64,000 nt of DNA, from contig CANNEA010000003.1 in NCBI GenBank assembly GCA_947503525.1, positions 248,001 through 312,000 on the forward strand. Reading direction: 5' to 3'. Shown piece by piece: positions 35,097 to 44,900 of this stretch. Within the stretch, counting starts at the first letter, position 1, and each line of letters starts with the position of its first letter. Below the pieces are notes generated by a model. That model made no database searches and was not told where the DNA came from. It worked only from the letters and a program-made list of their open reading frames with translations. Source of the stretch: an uncultured Carboxylicivirga sp. (GTDB taxonomy: Bacteria > Bacteroidota > Bacteroidia > Bacteroidales > Marinilabiliaceae). A program made the position numbers and the translations under genes.

Positions 35097-35954
35097 ATGA
35101 ACTATTTTAGTTTTCATACGCATTCTACTTTTTGTGACGGTAAAGCTTCGATGGAAGATGTTTGTCAGAAAGCCATTGATCTGGATTTGTCAGCCCTTGG
35201 TTTTTCAAGTCACGCTCCAGTACCTTTTACAACGCCATGGGCTATGAAGTTTGAAGATGTAATGGAATATAAAAAGGAGATTGACAGATGCAAGGACTTA
35301 TTTGGTTCGAAGCTTAAGATTTATTCCGCTCTGGAGGCTGATTATATCCCAAATGATCGTTCTGTAAGTTACGATGCGTGGAAAAAGATGCTTGATCTGG
35401 ATTACATAATTGGTTCCGTTCACTTGGTTCAAAATCCAAACGATCCGGATGGTTTATGGTTTCTGGACGGACCTTCGGAGAATTATGAAAACGGTGTTAA
35501 CATTGTTTTTGGTGGAGATATTAAGGCAGCTGTTCAACAATACTATCTGCAAATTCAGGAAATGGTAGTGACACAGCAACCTGATGTGATCGCGCATTTC
35601 GATAAAGTGATCATGAATAATAAAGGGCGTTTTTTTACAGAGGACGAAAAATGGTATCAGGATGTACTTGAAGAAACTTTGCAAGTGATAAAAGGAACAG
35701 GAACCATTATAGAAGTAAATACAAGAGGTATATACAGAGGTAAATACCATACTTTCTTTCCCTGTGAATCGATAATTAAACGTTGTATTGACTTACAAAT
35801 TCCTCTGACTGTTTCTGTTGATGCTCACCATCCTGATGAGTTGATTGCCGAGTTTGAAAATGGACTTAAAACAATTAAAGAATTGGGAGGGCAGCATGTT
35901 TCTTATTTTAATGAAGGAAAATGGGAACAATTGTTAATAAAGGATGTTTACTAG
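35097..35954 (+). CDS. PHP-domain phosphatase, histidinol-phosphatase type
   Basis: A 285-residue PHP-domain enzyme. Metal ligands are visible in FHTHSTFCDGKAS (His-x-His), GFSSHAPVP, SALEADYIP (Glu), GSVHL, AHFDKV and the late VSVDAHHPDEL (Asp-x-His). This order is that of HisK-type (PHP) histidinol-phosphatases, which remove phosphate from histidinol phosphate in histidine synthesis. No his genes adjoin, so the annotation rests on the fold, and it could be a related phosphoesterase. It is probably cotranscribed with the ferredoxin-like gene 57 bases downstream. Confidence 0.86.
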   Translation: MNYFSFHTHSTFCDGKASMEDVCQKAIDLDLSALGFSSHAPVPFTTPWAMKFEDVMEYKKEIDRCKDLFGSKLKIYSALEADYIPNDRSVSYDAWKKMLDLDYIIGSVHLVQNPNDPDGLWFLDGPSENYENGVNIVFGGDIKAAVQQYYLQIQEMVVTQQPDVIAHFDKVIMNNKGRFFTEDEKWYQDVLEETLQVIKGTGTIIEVNTRGIYRGKYHTFFPCESIIKRCIDLQIPLTVSVDAHHPDELIAEFENGLKTIKELGGQHVSYFNEGKWEQLLIKDVY

Positions 35955-36011
35955 GCTGATGTAATATTTTAAGTTGAATTGTAAGAGCAGTTTGCTCATA
36001 AAGAATATAGT

Positions 36012-36209
36012 ATGTTTGAAGATAACGATTTTGTATGCCGACATATGCAGATGACTAAAGCAGATATTGTTAAGGTTATTCGAGATAAAGAGATTACCTC
36101 ATTTGATGATTTACAGGATGAAACTGATGTAGCGACAATTTGTGGAAGTTGCGTTTCTGATATTGAAGATATCCTTGAAGAAGAGATAGCAAAGCGGGAG
36201 CTTGAATAA
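36012..36209 (+). CDS. BFD-like [2Fe-2S]-binding protein with altered ligand
   Basis: A 65-residue protein that matches a bacterioferritin-associated ferredoxin-like domain over its full length: DFVCRHMQMTKADIVKVI at the start, TDVATICGSCVSDIEDIL at the end. The usual four Cys ligands are C-x-C plus C-x2-C. Here the second of the first pair is His11 (Cys9-Arg-His11), while Cys44 and Cys47 are kept. The cluster would therefore be 3 Cys, 1 His if it still forms. A role in redox or iron handling is suggested by family; it is probably in one transcript with the PHP gene. Confidence 0.85.
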   Translation: MFEDNDFVCRHMQMTKADIVKVIRDKEITSFDDLQDETDVATICGSCVSDIEDILEEEIAKRELE

Positions 36210-36341
36210 GTTTTGCCTTTAAAATTGGCCAATCTTTATGTTGTAGTTCTTGTCCTCCAACAAGACAGTATATCCCCGAGGGAATAACTGATGTGAGGTA
36301 TAGTCTTCTCTTTTGAAGGCTGACCGAAGGACAATGAGATC

Positions 36342-37547
36342 TTAAAGCATTAGCAAAGAGCTGTCACCATAACTTAAGAAGCGAAAATCATTAGCAAGGG
36401 CATATCTATAGATATCTGTCCATTTATCGCCAACTATGGCGGAGATTAAAAGTAGCAATGTGCTTTGTGGTTGATGGAAGTTGGTAATTAATCCCTTTAT
36501 CATCTTAAAATTATAACCCGGTACAATGATGATTGAAGTTCGACCGGATAAGTTTTCAATGCCGTTTATTTCCATGAAATTTAACAAGGCTCTTAAAGCT
36601 TCTTTACGCGAATGAGATTGACTTAAATTATATGGGTCCCATTGTTGAACACCGGCATCAATACTTTCGTTCTCCAAGAGTCTTACACCATACCAATACA
36701 AGCTTTCTAGAGTGCGAACTGAGGTTGTACCCACTGCAATGCAAGGATTTTCGTTGTTGATGAGTTGCTTTAAGCTGGATTGTGTTATTACAAAATGCTC
36801 GGTATGCATATCATGATCGGCAATGCTTTCCGATTTAACCGGTTTAAATGTACCTGCTCCTACATGCAGTGTAATGTTTAATAGTTCATGGCCATTACTA
36901 TTAAGTTCATTTAATATGGAACCGGTAAAATGCAATCCGGCAGTGGGCGCCGCCACTGATCCTTTGTGTTCGGAATAAACCGTTTGGTAACGATCCTGAT
37001 CAATATCTTCGGTATCCCGGTTTAAATAAGGTGGAATTGGAATTAAACCAATGGCTTCTATGATTTCAGCAAAGGAATAGTTTTCATTATCCCATTTGAA
37101 AGTAACCGAATAGGCGTCTGATAGCTGTGTTCCCTTTTCAACAGATACTTTTATTGAATCTTGCCCAATAGTAATGTTTTTTTCTAATGGGTCATTTTTC
37201 CATTTACGCGCATTTCCAATGATGCATTTCCATGTTGTACTTTTTCTGCTGTCAAAAGCCATTTGAACTTCCACCGGTTGTATTGGTTCTAAACAAAAAA
37301 TCTCAATTTCTGCACCTGTTGGTTTTCTGAATTTTAATCGGGCTTGAATAACCTTAGTATTATTAAATACCAACATCGCTTTTTCAGGAAGTTCATGCTT
37401 AAGTTTCGGAAATTGGGTGTGACTGATTTCAGCCCCTTTGTATATCAATAGCTTTGATAAGTCACGATTTTCCAAAGGGTATTTGGCAATACGATCATCA
37501 GGCAATTCGTAATTGAATTTTTCAATACTGATATCCGGCTTAATCAT
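36342..37547 (-). CDS. queA: S-adenosylmethionine:tRNA ribosyltransferase-isomerase
   Basis: A 401-residue QueA, which adds the epoxycyclopentane part to preQ1 at the wobble base of tRNAs for Asn, Asp, His and Tyr. Family blocks are FNYELPDDRIAKYPLENRDLSKLL, NNTKVIQARLKFRKPTGAEIEIF, GSVAAPTAGLHFTGSIL, LHVGAGTFKPVKSE, HTEHFVI and TNFHQPQSTLLLLISAIVG. It is about 50 residues longer than E. coli QueA, mostly from extra turns in the middle, as seen in this phylum. It is divergent from the DUF2027/Smr gene, with adjacent promoters. No other queuosine genes are near. Confidence 0.95.
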   Translation of the reverse strand: MIKPDISIEKFNYELPDDRIAKYPLENRDLSKLLIYKGAEISHTQFPKLKHELPEKAMLVFNNTKVIQARLKFRKPTGAEIEIFCLEPIQPVEVQMAFDSRKSTTWKCIIGNARKWKNDPLEKNITIGQDSIKVSVEKGTQLSDAYSVTFKWDNENYSFAEIIEAIGLIPIPPYLNRDTEDIDQDRYQTVYSEHKGSVAAPTAGLHFTGSILNELNSNGHELLNITLHVGAGTFKPVKSESIADHDMHTEHFVITQSSLKQLINNENPCIAVGTTSVRTLESLYWYGVRLLENESIDAGVQQWDPYNLSQSHSRKEALRALLNFMEINGIENLSGRTSIIIVPGYNFKMIKGLITNFHQPQSTLLLLISAIVGDKWTDIYRYALANDFRFLSYGDSSLLML

Positions 37548-37567
37548 TCTTCTTGTTTTTAGGGCCG

Positions 37568-37575
37568 CAAATTTA
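37568..37575 (-). promoter_or_regulatory. Minus-strand promoter -7 element (TAaaTTTG) of queA
   Basis: CAAATTTA on the plus strand reads TAAATTTG on the minus strand. The queA leader would be about 15 nt. It lies 2 bases from the plus-strand element at 37578. Confidence 0.55.
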
Positions 37576-37577
37576 GT

Positions 37578-37585
37578 TAACTTTG
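37578..37585 (+). promoter_or_regulatory. Promoter -7 element (TAacTTTG) of the DUF2027/Smr gene
   Basis: TAACTTTG matches TAnnTTTG; the transcript would have a leader of about 88 nt before 37679. It is back-to-back with the queA promoter. Confidence 0.5.
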
Positions 37586-37678
37586 TGTATTAAATGAATT
37601 GGATCAGTCAAAATATTGCATAAGCCCTACTGTATCGATTACTTATATGGTTAGCTTGCAAATTAATATAGAAATATA

Positions 37679-38704
37679 ATGAAGGTTAAAGCAGGAGATA
37701 GCGTAAGATTTTTAAATATAAGTGGGGGTGGTACAGTCGCTCGTGTTGATGGTAAATTGGCCTTTGTTGAAGATGAAGATGGTTTTGAAATACCGGTATT
37801 GGTCAATGAACTGGTAGTAATTAATGATGCGCCTAAAGCTTCATCTGGGCAGAATAAGGTACAAGAGGATGAAATTGAGGAAGAAGCTGAAGAAAGTTAC
37901 GAGTTTACCGAAGAGGAAGGTGGAGATGATGATCCTAAATTTTACCTGGCTTTTTTATCAGGTGAGAAAAGCGGAGTTGAATCGGGTAATTTAAGGGTTC
38001 AATTGATTAATGATTGTAACTACTTTGTGAATTATACGGTTTCTGCTATACGCAAAGATAAGCAGATGGATTTGATGTTTAATGGATTGGTGGAGCCCAA
38101 TACCAAAATTGCTTTGGACAAGATGACTGTTTTACAGTTAGACGAAAGGCAATGGCGTGTGGAATTAATGTTCTACAAAAAAGGCCGTTCGTATACGTAT
38201 ATTCCCCCTGTTTCAACGGATGTAAAGATTAAGGCGGCTCGTTTCTTTAAAGAAAACAGTTTTGCCGAGAACGACTATTATCACGAAAAGGCGGTGTTAA
38301 TGCCGATTATTAAAGGTGAGTTTGAACAAAAGTTGGCTCAACTCACACAAAAGGATATTGACAAGGTTGTAAAGGAAAAGGAGAGTAAACCTGTTCGTAA
38401 AAAATATGCACGTCGTGATGAACCGGGAATCCTTGAGGTAGATTTACATATAGATGAATTGATTGATTCGACAAGTGGCTTAAGTAAAGGCGAAATCATA
38501 ACCCTTCAGACAGACAAGTTTAAGCAAGTGATGAAAGATAATGCCAAGTTTAAAGGCAAGAAATTGGTGTTTATTCATGGGGTAGGAAGCGGAAAATTAA
38601 AAACTGAAATCCGTAAGTTACTTGATCGCCAATATAAACAGCACGTCTATCAGGATGCTTCATTTAAAGAATATGGATACGGGGCGACGATGGTGATAAT
38701 TTAG
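37679..38704 (+). CDS. DUF2027 and Smr domain protein
   Basis: A 341-residue protein. The N-terminal DUF2027 part begins with a KOW/SH3-like piece (VKAGDSVRFLNISGGGTVARV) and an acidic linker (EEEAEESYEFTEEEGGDDD). A beta domain follows (FYLAFLSGEKSGVESGNLRVQLINDC), then a C-terminal Smr domain (DLHIDELI with the LDxH-like motif, and HGVGSGKLKTEIRKLL). Smr domains are found in MutS2 and act as nucleases, including on mRNA in stalled-ribosome rescue. In place of LDLHG the first motif is VDLHIDE, so nuclease activity is uncertain. It is cytoplasmic and monocistronic. Confidence 0.9.
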   Translation: MKVKAGDSVRFLNISGGGTVARVDGKLAFVEDEDGFEIPVLVNELVVINDAPKASSGQNKVQEDEIEEEAEESYEFTEEEGGDDDPKFYLAFLSGEKSGVESGNLRVQLINDCNYFVNYTVSAIRKDKQMDLMFNGLVEPNTKIALDKMTVLQLDERQWRVELMFYKKGRSYTYIPPVSTDVKIKAARFFKENSFAENDYYHEKAVLMPIIKGEFEQKLAQLTQKDIDKVVKEKESKPVRKKYARRDEPGILEVDLHIDELIDSTSGLSKGEIITLQTDKFKQVMKDNAKFKGKKLVFIHGVGSGKLKTEIRKLLDRQYKQHVYQDASFKEYGYGATMVII

Positions 38705-38755
38705 ATTAATATTTATCTACTTAAAGTTTAAGAAGAATATGGAAAGTAAAAGCTA

Positions 38756-38917
38756 ATGACACGGGGTATTTTTGTAGTTGCTACTCTGTGTGTTTGCTTT
38801 ACCATGTATTTTGAAGTATCGACTAATAAAGGGGATGCTAAATCTCATCATGAGAAGTGTTTTAGTGAGATAAAAGATTTGTTTCTGTCAGGTTATGCTA
38901 AACCAACTAGAAATTAA
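38756..38917 (+). CDS. Possible 53-residue small protein
   Basis: An ATG-initiated frame begins MTRGIFVVATLCVCFTMYFE, a hydrophobic helix with two Cys, and has a polar tail (NKGDAKSHHEKCFSEIKDLF) that ends PTRN. It could be a small membrane-anchored or exported protein. It starts 51 bases after the Smr gene stop, at a TAATG that overlaps a five-codon frame. No family is recognised. Confidence 0.4.
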   Translation: MTRGIFVVATLCVCFTMYFEVSTNKGDAKSHHEKCFSEIKDLFLSGYAKPTRN

Positions 38918-38984
38918 AAATACCTTAATCTGCATGTTTGCAACTATTCCAATTCTGAACATGTTTTAGCAGATTTGTTCAGGC

Positions 38985-39185
38985 TTCTGCAGCATTGAAA
39001 TGCCTTCAGCGGTTTTGCTGCTCATTCTGCAACATTGAAATGGCTTCTAACATTTTTGCTGAGCGTTCTGCAATAATGAAATGCCTTCAGCAGTTTTGTT
39101 AAGCTTTCTTCAGTTGGGAAATGAGCTCAGCAGTTTTGCTGAGTCATCTGCAGTATTGAAATGAACTCAAACATTTTTGCTAGGG
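38985..39185. repeat. Degenerate tandem array, five units of 40-41 bp
   Basis: Units start at 38985, 39025, 39066, 39106 and 39146. The first half of the unit is close to TTCTGCAGTATTGAAATG, the second to CTTCAGCAGTTTTGCTGAG. Units 2 and 5 have AACATTTTTGCT in the second half in place of CAGCAGTTTTG. The second half contains a short dyad, best at 39126-39143 (CTCAGCA with TGCTGAG). The 40-bp step is not a multiple of three and no frame crosses it. It is not a CRISPR because variation is spread over the whole unit. Confidence 0.85.
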
Positions 39186-39341
39186 AAATTACAAGTGAGC
39201 ATTGACTCAAGTAATCCTATATTTTGATTTATTGATTTTCACCACTTCATATTTAATATGACATCCCCACAAATGGTTATTTTCTTGTTAAGATGATTTT
39301 GTACACACAATGATCTTCATTTTTTTACTAATATTGCAATA

Positions 39342-39779
39342 ATGACCAGGTCCAAAAGAAATATCGCATTTCTACTTATGGCCATATACAGTATTGTATT
39401 TGTCCATAATGTTATTCCCCATCATCATCACTACAATGAAGCGGTGAGTGTGGAGAATGTACAATGTTTGGGCCATTATCACCATCACGAAGGTCTTCAT
39501 CATCATTCACATGAGAATTTTTCTATAAATGATATTGTTGATCATTCTGTTCTTGATCATCATCATCCTGTTGAAAAACATTCGGTTTGCCATTTCGAAG
39601 TAAATCCTGTAATTAAAGATTCAGGTTCTTTAAATTTCGTATTGTCAGTGTGTATTGTTGAAGAGCTATGGGTTCCACTGGAAGAACCAATAACTATAGC
39701 TTATACTTATTATCCTCAAAAACTGCTAGAGAGTTATAATTTTGCGGTCCCCTTGAGGGCTCCGCCTGTATTTTCATGA
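39342..39779 (+). CDS. His-rich membrane-anchored protein of a metal-efflux locus
   Basis: A 145-residue protein with one N-terminal hydrophobic segment (FLLMAIYSIVFVHNVI) followed by dense His clusters: PHHHHYNE, GHYHHHEGLHHHSHE, LDHHHPVEKH. The C-terminal 50 residues are free of His and end with VPLRAPPVFS. Such proteins are common in front of bacteroidete RND metal-efflux genes and are presumed to bind Zn, Co, Ni or Cu in the periplasm, as a buffer or sensor. It is the first gene of the block at 39.3-46.2 kb. The metal cannot be read from the sequence. Confidence 0.78.
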   Translation: MTRSKRNIAFLLMAIYSIVFVHNVIPHHHHYNEAVSVENVQCLGHYHHHEGLHHHSHENFSINDIVDHSVLDHHHPVEKHSVCHFEVNPVIKDSGSLNFVLSVCIVEELWVPLEEPITIAYTYYPQKLLESYNFAVPLRAPPVFS

Positions 39780-39865
39780 TTTCTCCACAAATTTATTTGG
39801 GCTTTTTTCGCTTATGAAAGAGAAAGGCTTTAACCATTTATTAAACATCAATCAATAATTGAATC

Positions 39866-40168
39866 ATGAAAAGTTTATTTTTAGTAATTGCTGTTGCTGC
39901 ATTAGTATTTACATCATGTGGATCAAAAGAAAAGAAACACGACGATGGTACTCACACTCATGCCGACGGAACAGTTCACGAAGCACATGAACATTCAACA
40001 CCTGATCAGGAAGCTTTTGAAGTAAAAGCCAATAAAGAAGGGTGTTCTGAAGCTTGCAAACAAGAATGTTCTGAAAAGGCAGACTCTACAAAATGTTGCG
40101 ACGTAGAAGCAGAGGAAAAGCAAGAAGAAGGTCATGACCATGACCATGGCCACGACCATAATCATTAA
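39866..40168 (+). CDS. His/Cys-rich metal-binding lipoprotein
   Basis: A 100-residue lipoprotein with lipobox VFTSC (Cys18). The mature part has HTHADGTVHEAHEH, then six to seven Cys in CSEACKQECSEKADSTKCC, and a His-Asp tail GHDHDHGHDHNH. It looks like a small periplasmic or outer-membrane metal buffer. It follows the His-rich protein by 86 bases and lies before the adaptor gene. The Cys cluster suggests a soft metal or redox-linked binding; the His tail suggests Zn, Ni or Co. No family name is certain. Confidence 0.75.
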   Translation: MKSLFLVIAVAALVFTSCGSKEKKHDDGTHTHADGTVHEAHEHSTPDQEAFEVKANKEGCSEACKQECSEKADSTKCCDVEAEEKQEEGHDHDHGHDHNH

Positions 40169-40427
40169 TTCGAATAGGATTGGAAGTGTATTAATTAATT
40201 TGGCGTAGAAGATTGTGAATAAGGTCTTCTATGTCTTGCTTTTTTATGATTCATTAAACAGTTGCTTGTGATGTAGTAGCTGTAGTTCCAGAAATAGATC
40301 ATATTGGATTTGATTGTGAGTTTAAACTCTCATTTGAAACCGATAATTAAACATGAACAACTCTGCTTATCAGTGTTTTTTTGTTTCGAGTCTATTATCT
40401 GTCAATCTTAAATCTAATTTCAAACAA

Positions 40428-41930
40428 ATGAAAATATATAAAATTGCAGTCTTGCCGGTGCTAATCACATTCCTGGCGGCATGTAATCAATCCTCGAATA
40501 AGACCAGTGGGCATACTCATGCTCACGATAACATTACTGTTCCGTATGTTGCATACAACGAGGATATAGAAGTTTTTATTGATGCTGAACCTATGGCTAA
40601 TGGTCATACTTCTACATTAAACGTTCACATGACTAGTCTACATGATTTTAAGCCAATTTCTCCCGAAAGAATAGAGGCTTTTCTGATTGTTAATGATAGC
40701 GGACTAAAACAAGTAAGGGATAGGGGTGAGCAAGATGGACTTTATCAATTTATGTTTCAGCCAACGAGCAGCGGTAATGCTTATCTCGAGTTTGCTTTTG
40801 AATGGCAATCAAAAAATCACCTAATAAGGGTTGAGAATATTGAGATTTATAAAGATGCTCATGATGCGATTCATTTAGCTGAGAAACTAGTGCCTCAATC
40901 AACTAGCGCTATTTCCTTTTTAAAGGATCAATCATGGAAAGTGGATTTTAAAACCGCACATCCTCAGCAAATGCCTTTTGGTAAGGTTATTAAAAGCACT
41001 GCCACTGTTTTTTCCTCTCCTGTTGATAAAGTTGTGGTGTCGGCCAAAACCAGTGGCTTTGTAAAGTTTGCCGAAGGAGTGGTGAGCATCGGTAAAGCCT
41101 ATAAAAAGAATGAACAGGTTTTTACGGTTCATGGCGATGGAATAACGGCTAACAATGCTGAGGTGATTCTGAAAAATGCCAAGGTAGAATTGGAATTAGC
41201 CGAAGCTGAATATGAACGCGACAAGTTATTGGCGAATAATCAGATCGTTTCCAATAAGGAGTACATTGAATCGAAAGCAAGGTATCAAAAAGCCTTGACT
41301 GAGTTAAAAAACCTTCAAAAAACGATTGGTAAGAATGGGGAAAAAATTGTTGCGCCAATAAACGGATACATTGAAGAAGTTTTGGTTAATAACGGTGAAT
41401 ATGTCGAAGCTGGTCAAGCAGTATTTGGTATGGTTACTAATCGCCGTTTAATACTTAATGCTTTTATTAGTCAATCCCATTTAAGAGATCTGAATAAAGT
41501 GAATGGATTAAACGTTGAGTTTGATGATGAGGTTTTATCTCTTGATCAACTTAAGGGGAAAGTTTTGTCAGTAGGAAAGTCCATGAGTACCACTAATCAT
41601 TTATTACCTATTTCCTTTGAGATTGATTATCACGATGGATTAATCAGTGGTGGTTTTGTGAATGTATACATACTAACTAAAGGTGAGGAAAGTTTAGTTG
41701 TACCTGAAAAGGCTTTATGCGAGGAGCAGGGTGTTTATTTTGTATATGTGCAATTAACACCCGAACTGTTTGAAAAGCGCCTGGTGAAAATTGGCTCAGG
41801 TGATGGTGTAAACAGGGCTGTTATATCTGGTTTATCGAAGGATGATAGAATAGTTACTGAAGGGGCAATTTTGGTTAAGCTGGCTGCGGTTTCCAATACC
41901 ATTGATCCACATGCCGGACATGTTCATTAA
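40428..41930 (+). CDS. RND efflux periplasmic adaptor lipoprotein (CzcB/CusB type)
   Basis: A 501-residue adaptor. The ATG at 40428 is used, since it starts a lipoprotein signal (LITFLAAC, Cys19); the longer frame from 40353 has no such signal. The mature part opens with a short His motif (SGHTHAHDN), then a beta domain of about 110 residues. The HlyD-type core follows: barrel-sandwich GKVIKSTATVFSSPVDKVVVSA, a coiled-coil hairpin (KVELELAEAEYERDKLLAN), and GEKIVAPINGYIEEVLV. The C-terminal membrane-proximal domain ends with HAGHVH. It bridges the pump and the outer-membrane factor in the periplasm. Fourteen bases separate it from the pump gene. Confidence 0.92.
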   Translation: MKIYKIAVLPVLITFLAACNQSSNKTSGHTHAHDNITVPYVAYNEDIEVFIDAEPMANGHTSTLNVHMTSLHDFKPISPERIEAFLIVNDSGLKQVRDRGEQDGLYQFMFQPTSSGNAYLEFAFEWQSKNHLIRVENIEIYKDAHDAIHLAEKLVPQSTSAISFLKDQSWKVDFKTAHPQQMPFGKVIKSTATVFSSPVDKVVVSAKTSGFVKFAEGVVSIGKAYKKNEQVFTVHGDGITANNAEVILKNAKVELELAEAEYERDKLLANNQIVSNKEYIESKARYQKALTELKNLQKTIGKNGEKIVAPINGYIEEVLVNNGEYVEAGQAVFGMVTNRRLILNAFISQSHLRDLNKVNGLNVEFDDEVLSLDQLKGKVLSVGKSMSTTNHLLPISFEIDYHDGLISGGFVNVYILTKGEESLVVPEKALCEEQGVYFVYVQLTPELFEKRLVKIGSGDGVNRAVISGLSKDDRIVTEGAILVKLAAVSNTIDPHAGHVH

Positions 41931-41931
41931 T

Positions 41932-41939
41932 AAGGAGGT
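41932..41939 (+). promoter_or_regulatory. Perfect Shine-Dalgarno site of the RND pump gene
   Basis: AAGGAGGT lies 5 bases before the ATG at 41945. Such full complementarity to the 16S rRNA end is unusual in Bacteroidota, where most genes have none. Confidence 0.7.
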
Positions 41940-41944
41940 AGAAA

Positions 41945-44900
41945 ATGCTAAATAAAATAATTCATTTTTCGCTACACAACAGATTGTTTGTCTTACTCGG
42001 AGCATGTATCCTTATGATTGGAGGTATTTATACAGCCCGGAACATGGATGTGGATGTTTTTCCTGATTTAACGGCGCCAACTGTGGTGGTTATGACCGAT
42101 GCGCATGGAATGGCGGCTGAAGAAGTAGAGCGGCTGGTGACTTTTCCCATTGAAACAGCTGTAAATGGTGCTACCGATGTGCGTCGAGTTCGATCTGCCA
42201 GTTCACACGGTTTTTCGTTTGTATGGGTAGAATTTGACTGGGGAACTGATGTATTTAAAGCTCGGCAGATTGTCAGCGAAAAGCTGGTTACCTTGTCTGG
42301 TCAGTTCCCTCTAGGAATCTCTCAACCTGTTTTGGCTCCTCAATCCAGTGTGATGGGCGAAATTCTTTTTATCGGTTTGCAATCGGATAGCACGGATATG
42401 ATGACGCTGCGCACCATTGCAGATTGGCAGCTTAAGCCTTTATTGCTGGCAACTGGTGGCGTTTCTCAGGTTACAATAATTGGAGGAGATTATAAACAGT
42501 ACCAGGTCTTGGCTGATCCTTATAAAATGATGCAGTATGATGTGTCATTGGAAGAGTTAAGCGAGGTTTGTAGTGGCATTAGTCAGAATAGCACAGGTGG
42601 TGTGATTCGTCAATACGGTAACGAGTATGTGGTTAGAGGAATTGCTCGTTCATCGGATACAGATGTATTGGCGCGAACATTAATTAAGCATAATGAAGGT
42701 TTACCGATTTATGTGGAAGATGTGGCTGAGCTGAAAATTGGGAGCGCTGTAAAAATGGGCTATGCTTCTCAAAATGCCTCTCCATCAGTAATAATTTCCA
42801 TATCAAAACAGCCTAACACCAATACACTTGAACTAACCCGGCGAATAGAAGCGAACTTATCAGAGTTAGCAGAAACTTTACCAGCCGATGTGATTGTGGA
42901 TTCCAGTATATTTCGTCAGGCTGATTTTATTGAAACTTCAGTAAGGAATGTGCAACGTGCTTTACTTGAAGGGGGATTGTTTGTGGTCATTATCCTGTTT
43001 CTCTTTCTAGGTAGTTTCCGAACAACAATTATATCTTTATTGGCAATTCCCTTGTCTTTGTTGGGAGCTATTATTACGCTTCATTATTTAAACTTAAACA
43101 TAAATACCATGAGCCTTGGAGGAATGGCTATTGCTATTGGCTCGTTGGTTGATGATGCTATCATTGATGTAGAAAACGTTTATAAGCGTCTAAGACAGAA
43201 TTATCGAAAGCCCAGAAAAGAAAGGGAAGGAGTAGTTACAATTGTATATGAGGCGTCCAAAGAAATACGATCCTCCATTTTAAATGCAACTTTAATTATT
43301 ATTGTAGCCTTTGTGCCTTTATTTTTCTTATCCGGAATGGAGGGTCGAATGTTACGTCCATTGGGTATCGCCTATATTGTGGCCTTATTCATGTCGCTTA
43401 TTATTGCAATGACGATCACGCCCTTGTTATGTCGTTTGCTATTGTCGAATGATAAATATTTAAGTAAAAAGGAAAAGGATAGTCGTGTAAGTCGATGGAT
43501 GCAGAAAGGCTATTGGCATTCTCTTAACTGGGCACTGGAACACAAAGTAGGTGTATTGGTCGTATCAGGGATTTTATTTGTGATTTCTGTAGTTCTGATG
43601 AGTTCTATGGGGCGTAGTTTTCTTCCCGAATTTAATGAAGGAGCTTTAACCATATCAGCTGTGAGTCAACCCGGCGTTTCTCTGCATGAAAGTAATCGTT
43701 TGGGAAATCTTATTGAGCAAGAATTGCTTTCAATTCCTGAAGTGAGTAGTACGGCAAGACGGACAGGGCGTGGCGAACTGGATGAACATTCACAAACCAC
43801 TAACAGTGCAGAGGTGGATGTGAATTTTATGTTGGGGGATCGTCCTCAGGAAGAACTTATGCAAGAAGTGAGGGATAAATTGGCAAATATTCCTGGCATT
43901 GCTTCCACTGTTGGACAACCTTTGGGGCATCGTATTGATCATATGTTATCCGGTACCAGAGCTAATATTGCCATCAAACTTTACGGTCAGGACTTAAATG
44001 AGCTATTCCGATTAGGCAATCAACTTTCCTCATCTATTCAAGGAGTAGAAGGTTTAGTAGATGTTAATGTGGAACAGCAAACAGAAGTGCCACAATTGCA
44101 AATAAAGGCCGATCGTAATAAAATGGCCATGTACGGTATAAGTATGAGGGAGTTCAATGAGTTTGTAGATGTGGCATTTGCGGGAGAAAAGCTGGCAGAT
44201 ATATATGAAGGCCAAAGAAGCTTTGATTTGATTCTTCGCTTTAATAAAGATTATACAGAAACCATTGATGGCGTTAAAAGTGCTTTAATTGATACAGAAG
44301 ATGGTAAGAAAGTGCCTTTGGAGCAAATCGCAAAAATTACATCTTCTGCAGGGCCGGGTTCGATTAGTCGTGAAAATGTTCAACGTAAAATTGTGGTTTC
44401 AGCTAATGTTGCCGGGCGTGATCTGCATAGTGTTGTTAATGATATTAAGACTAAGGTAAAAGCAAATCTGTCATTGCCCGAAGGTTATCGGGTTGAATAT
44501 GGTGGTCAGTTCGAGAGTGAGGCAAAGGCGTCAAGAACTTTATTATGGACATCTATATTGGCTATTTGTGTCATTTTCTTACTTCTATTTCAGGAGTTTA
44601 AGAATGTTCCCCTGGCAGGTATTATACTTTTAAATCTTCCTCTGGCATTGATTGGTGGAGTTTTGGCCATTAAGGTGTCTTCAAATATTATTAGTATTCC
44701 CGCAATCATTGGATTTATAACTTTATTTGGAATAGCTACACGTAACGGCATTCTTTTGATCTCGAATTATCAACAAATGAATGACCTTGGTTCTAATCTT
44801 AAGGAGCGAATAAAGCTGGGTTCCATAGATCGCTTAAATCCCATTTTAATGACTGCTTTAACCGCAGCTTTGGCTTTAATACCATTGGTGATAAATGGAA

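Larger units (their letters stand above)
38705..39341. other. 637-base intergenic region: small ORF plus 40-bp repeats
   Basis: Between the Smr gene and the metal-efflux locus. It holds a 53-residue ORF (38756-38917), the degenerate tandem array (38985-39185) and an AT-rich end without a good promoter match. A near-consensus TAATATTG is at 39329-39336. Confidence 0.6.

Noticed and set aside
38985-39185. The tandem array as a CRISPR
   Set aside because: There are no constant repeats separated by unique spacers; the whole 40-bp unit is repeated with scattered changes, and no cas genes are present.
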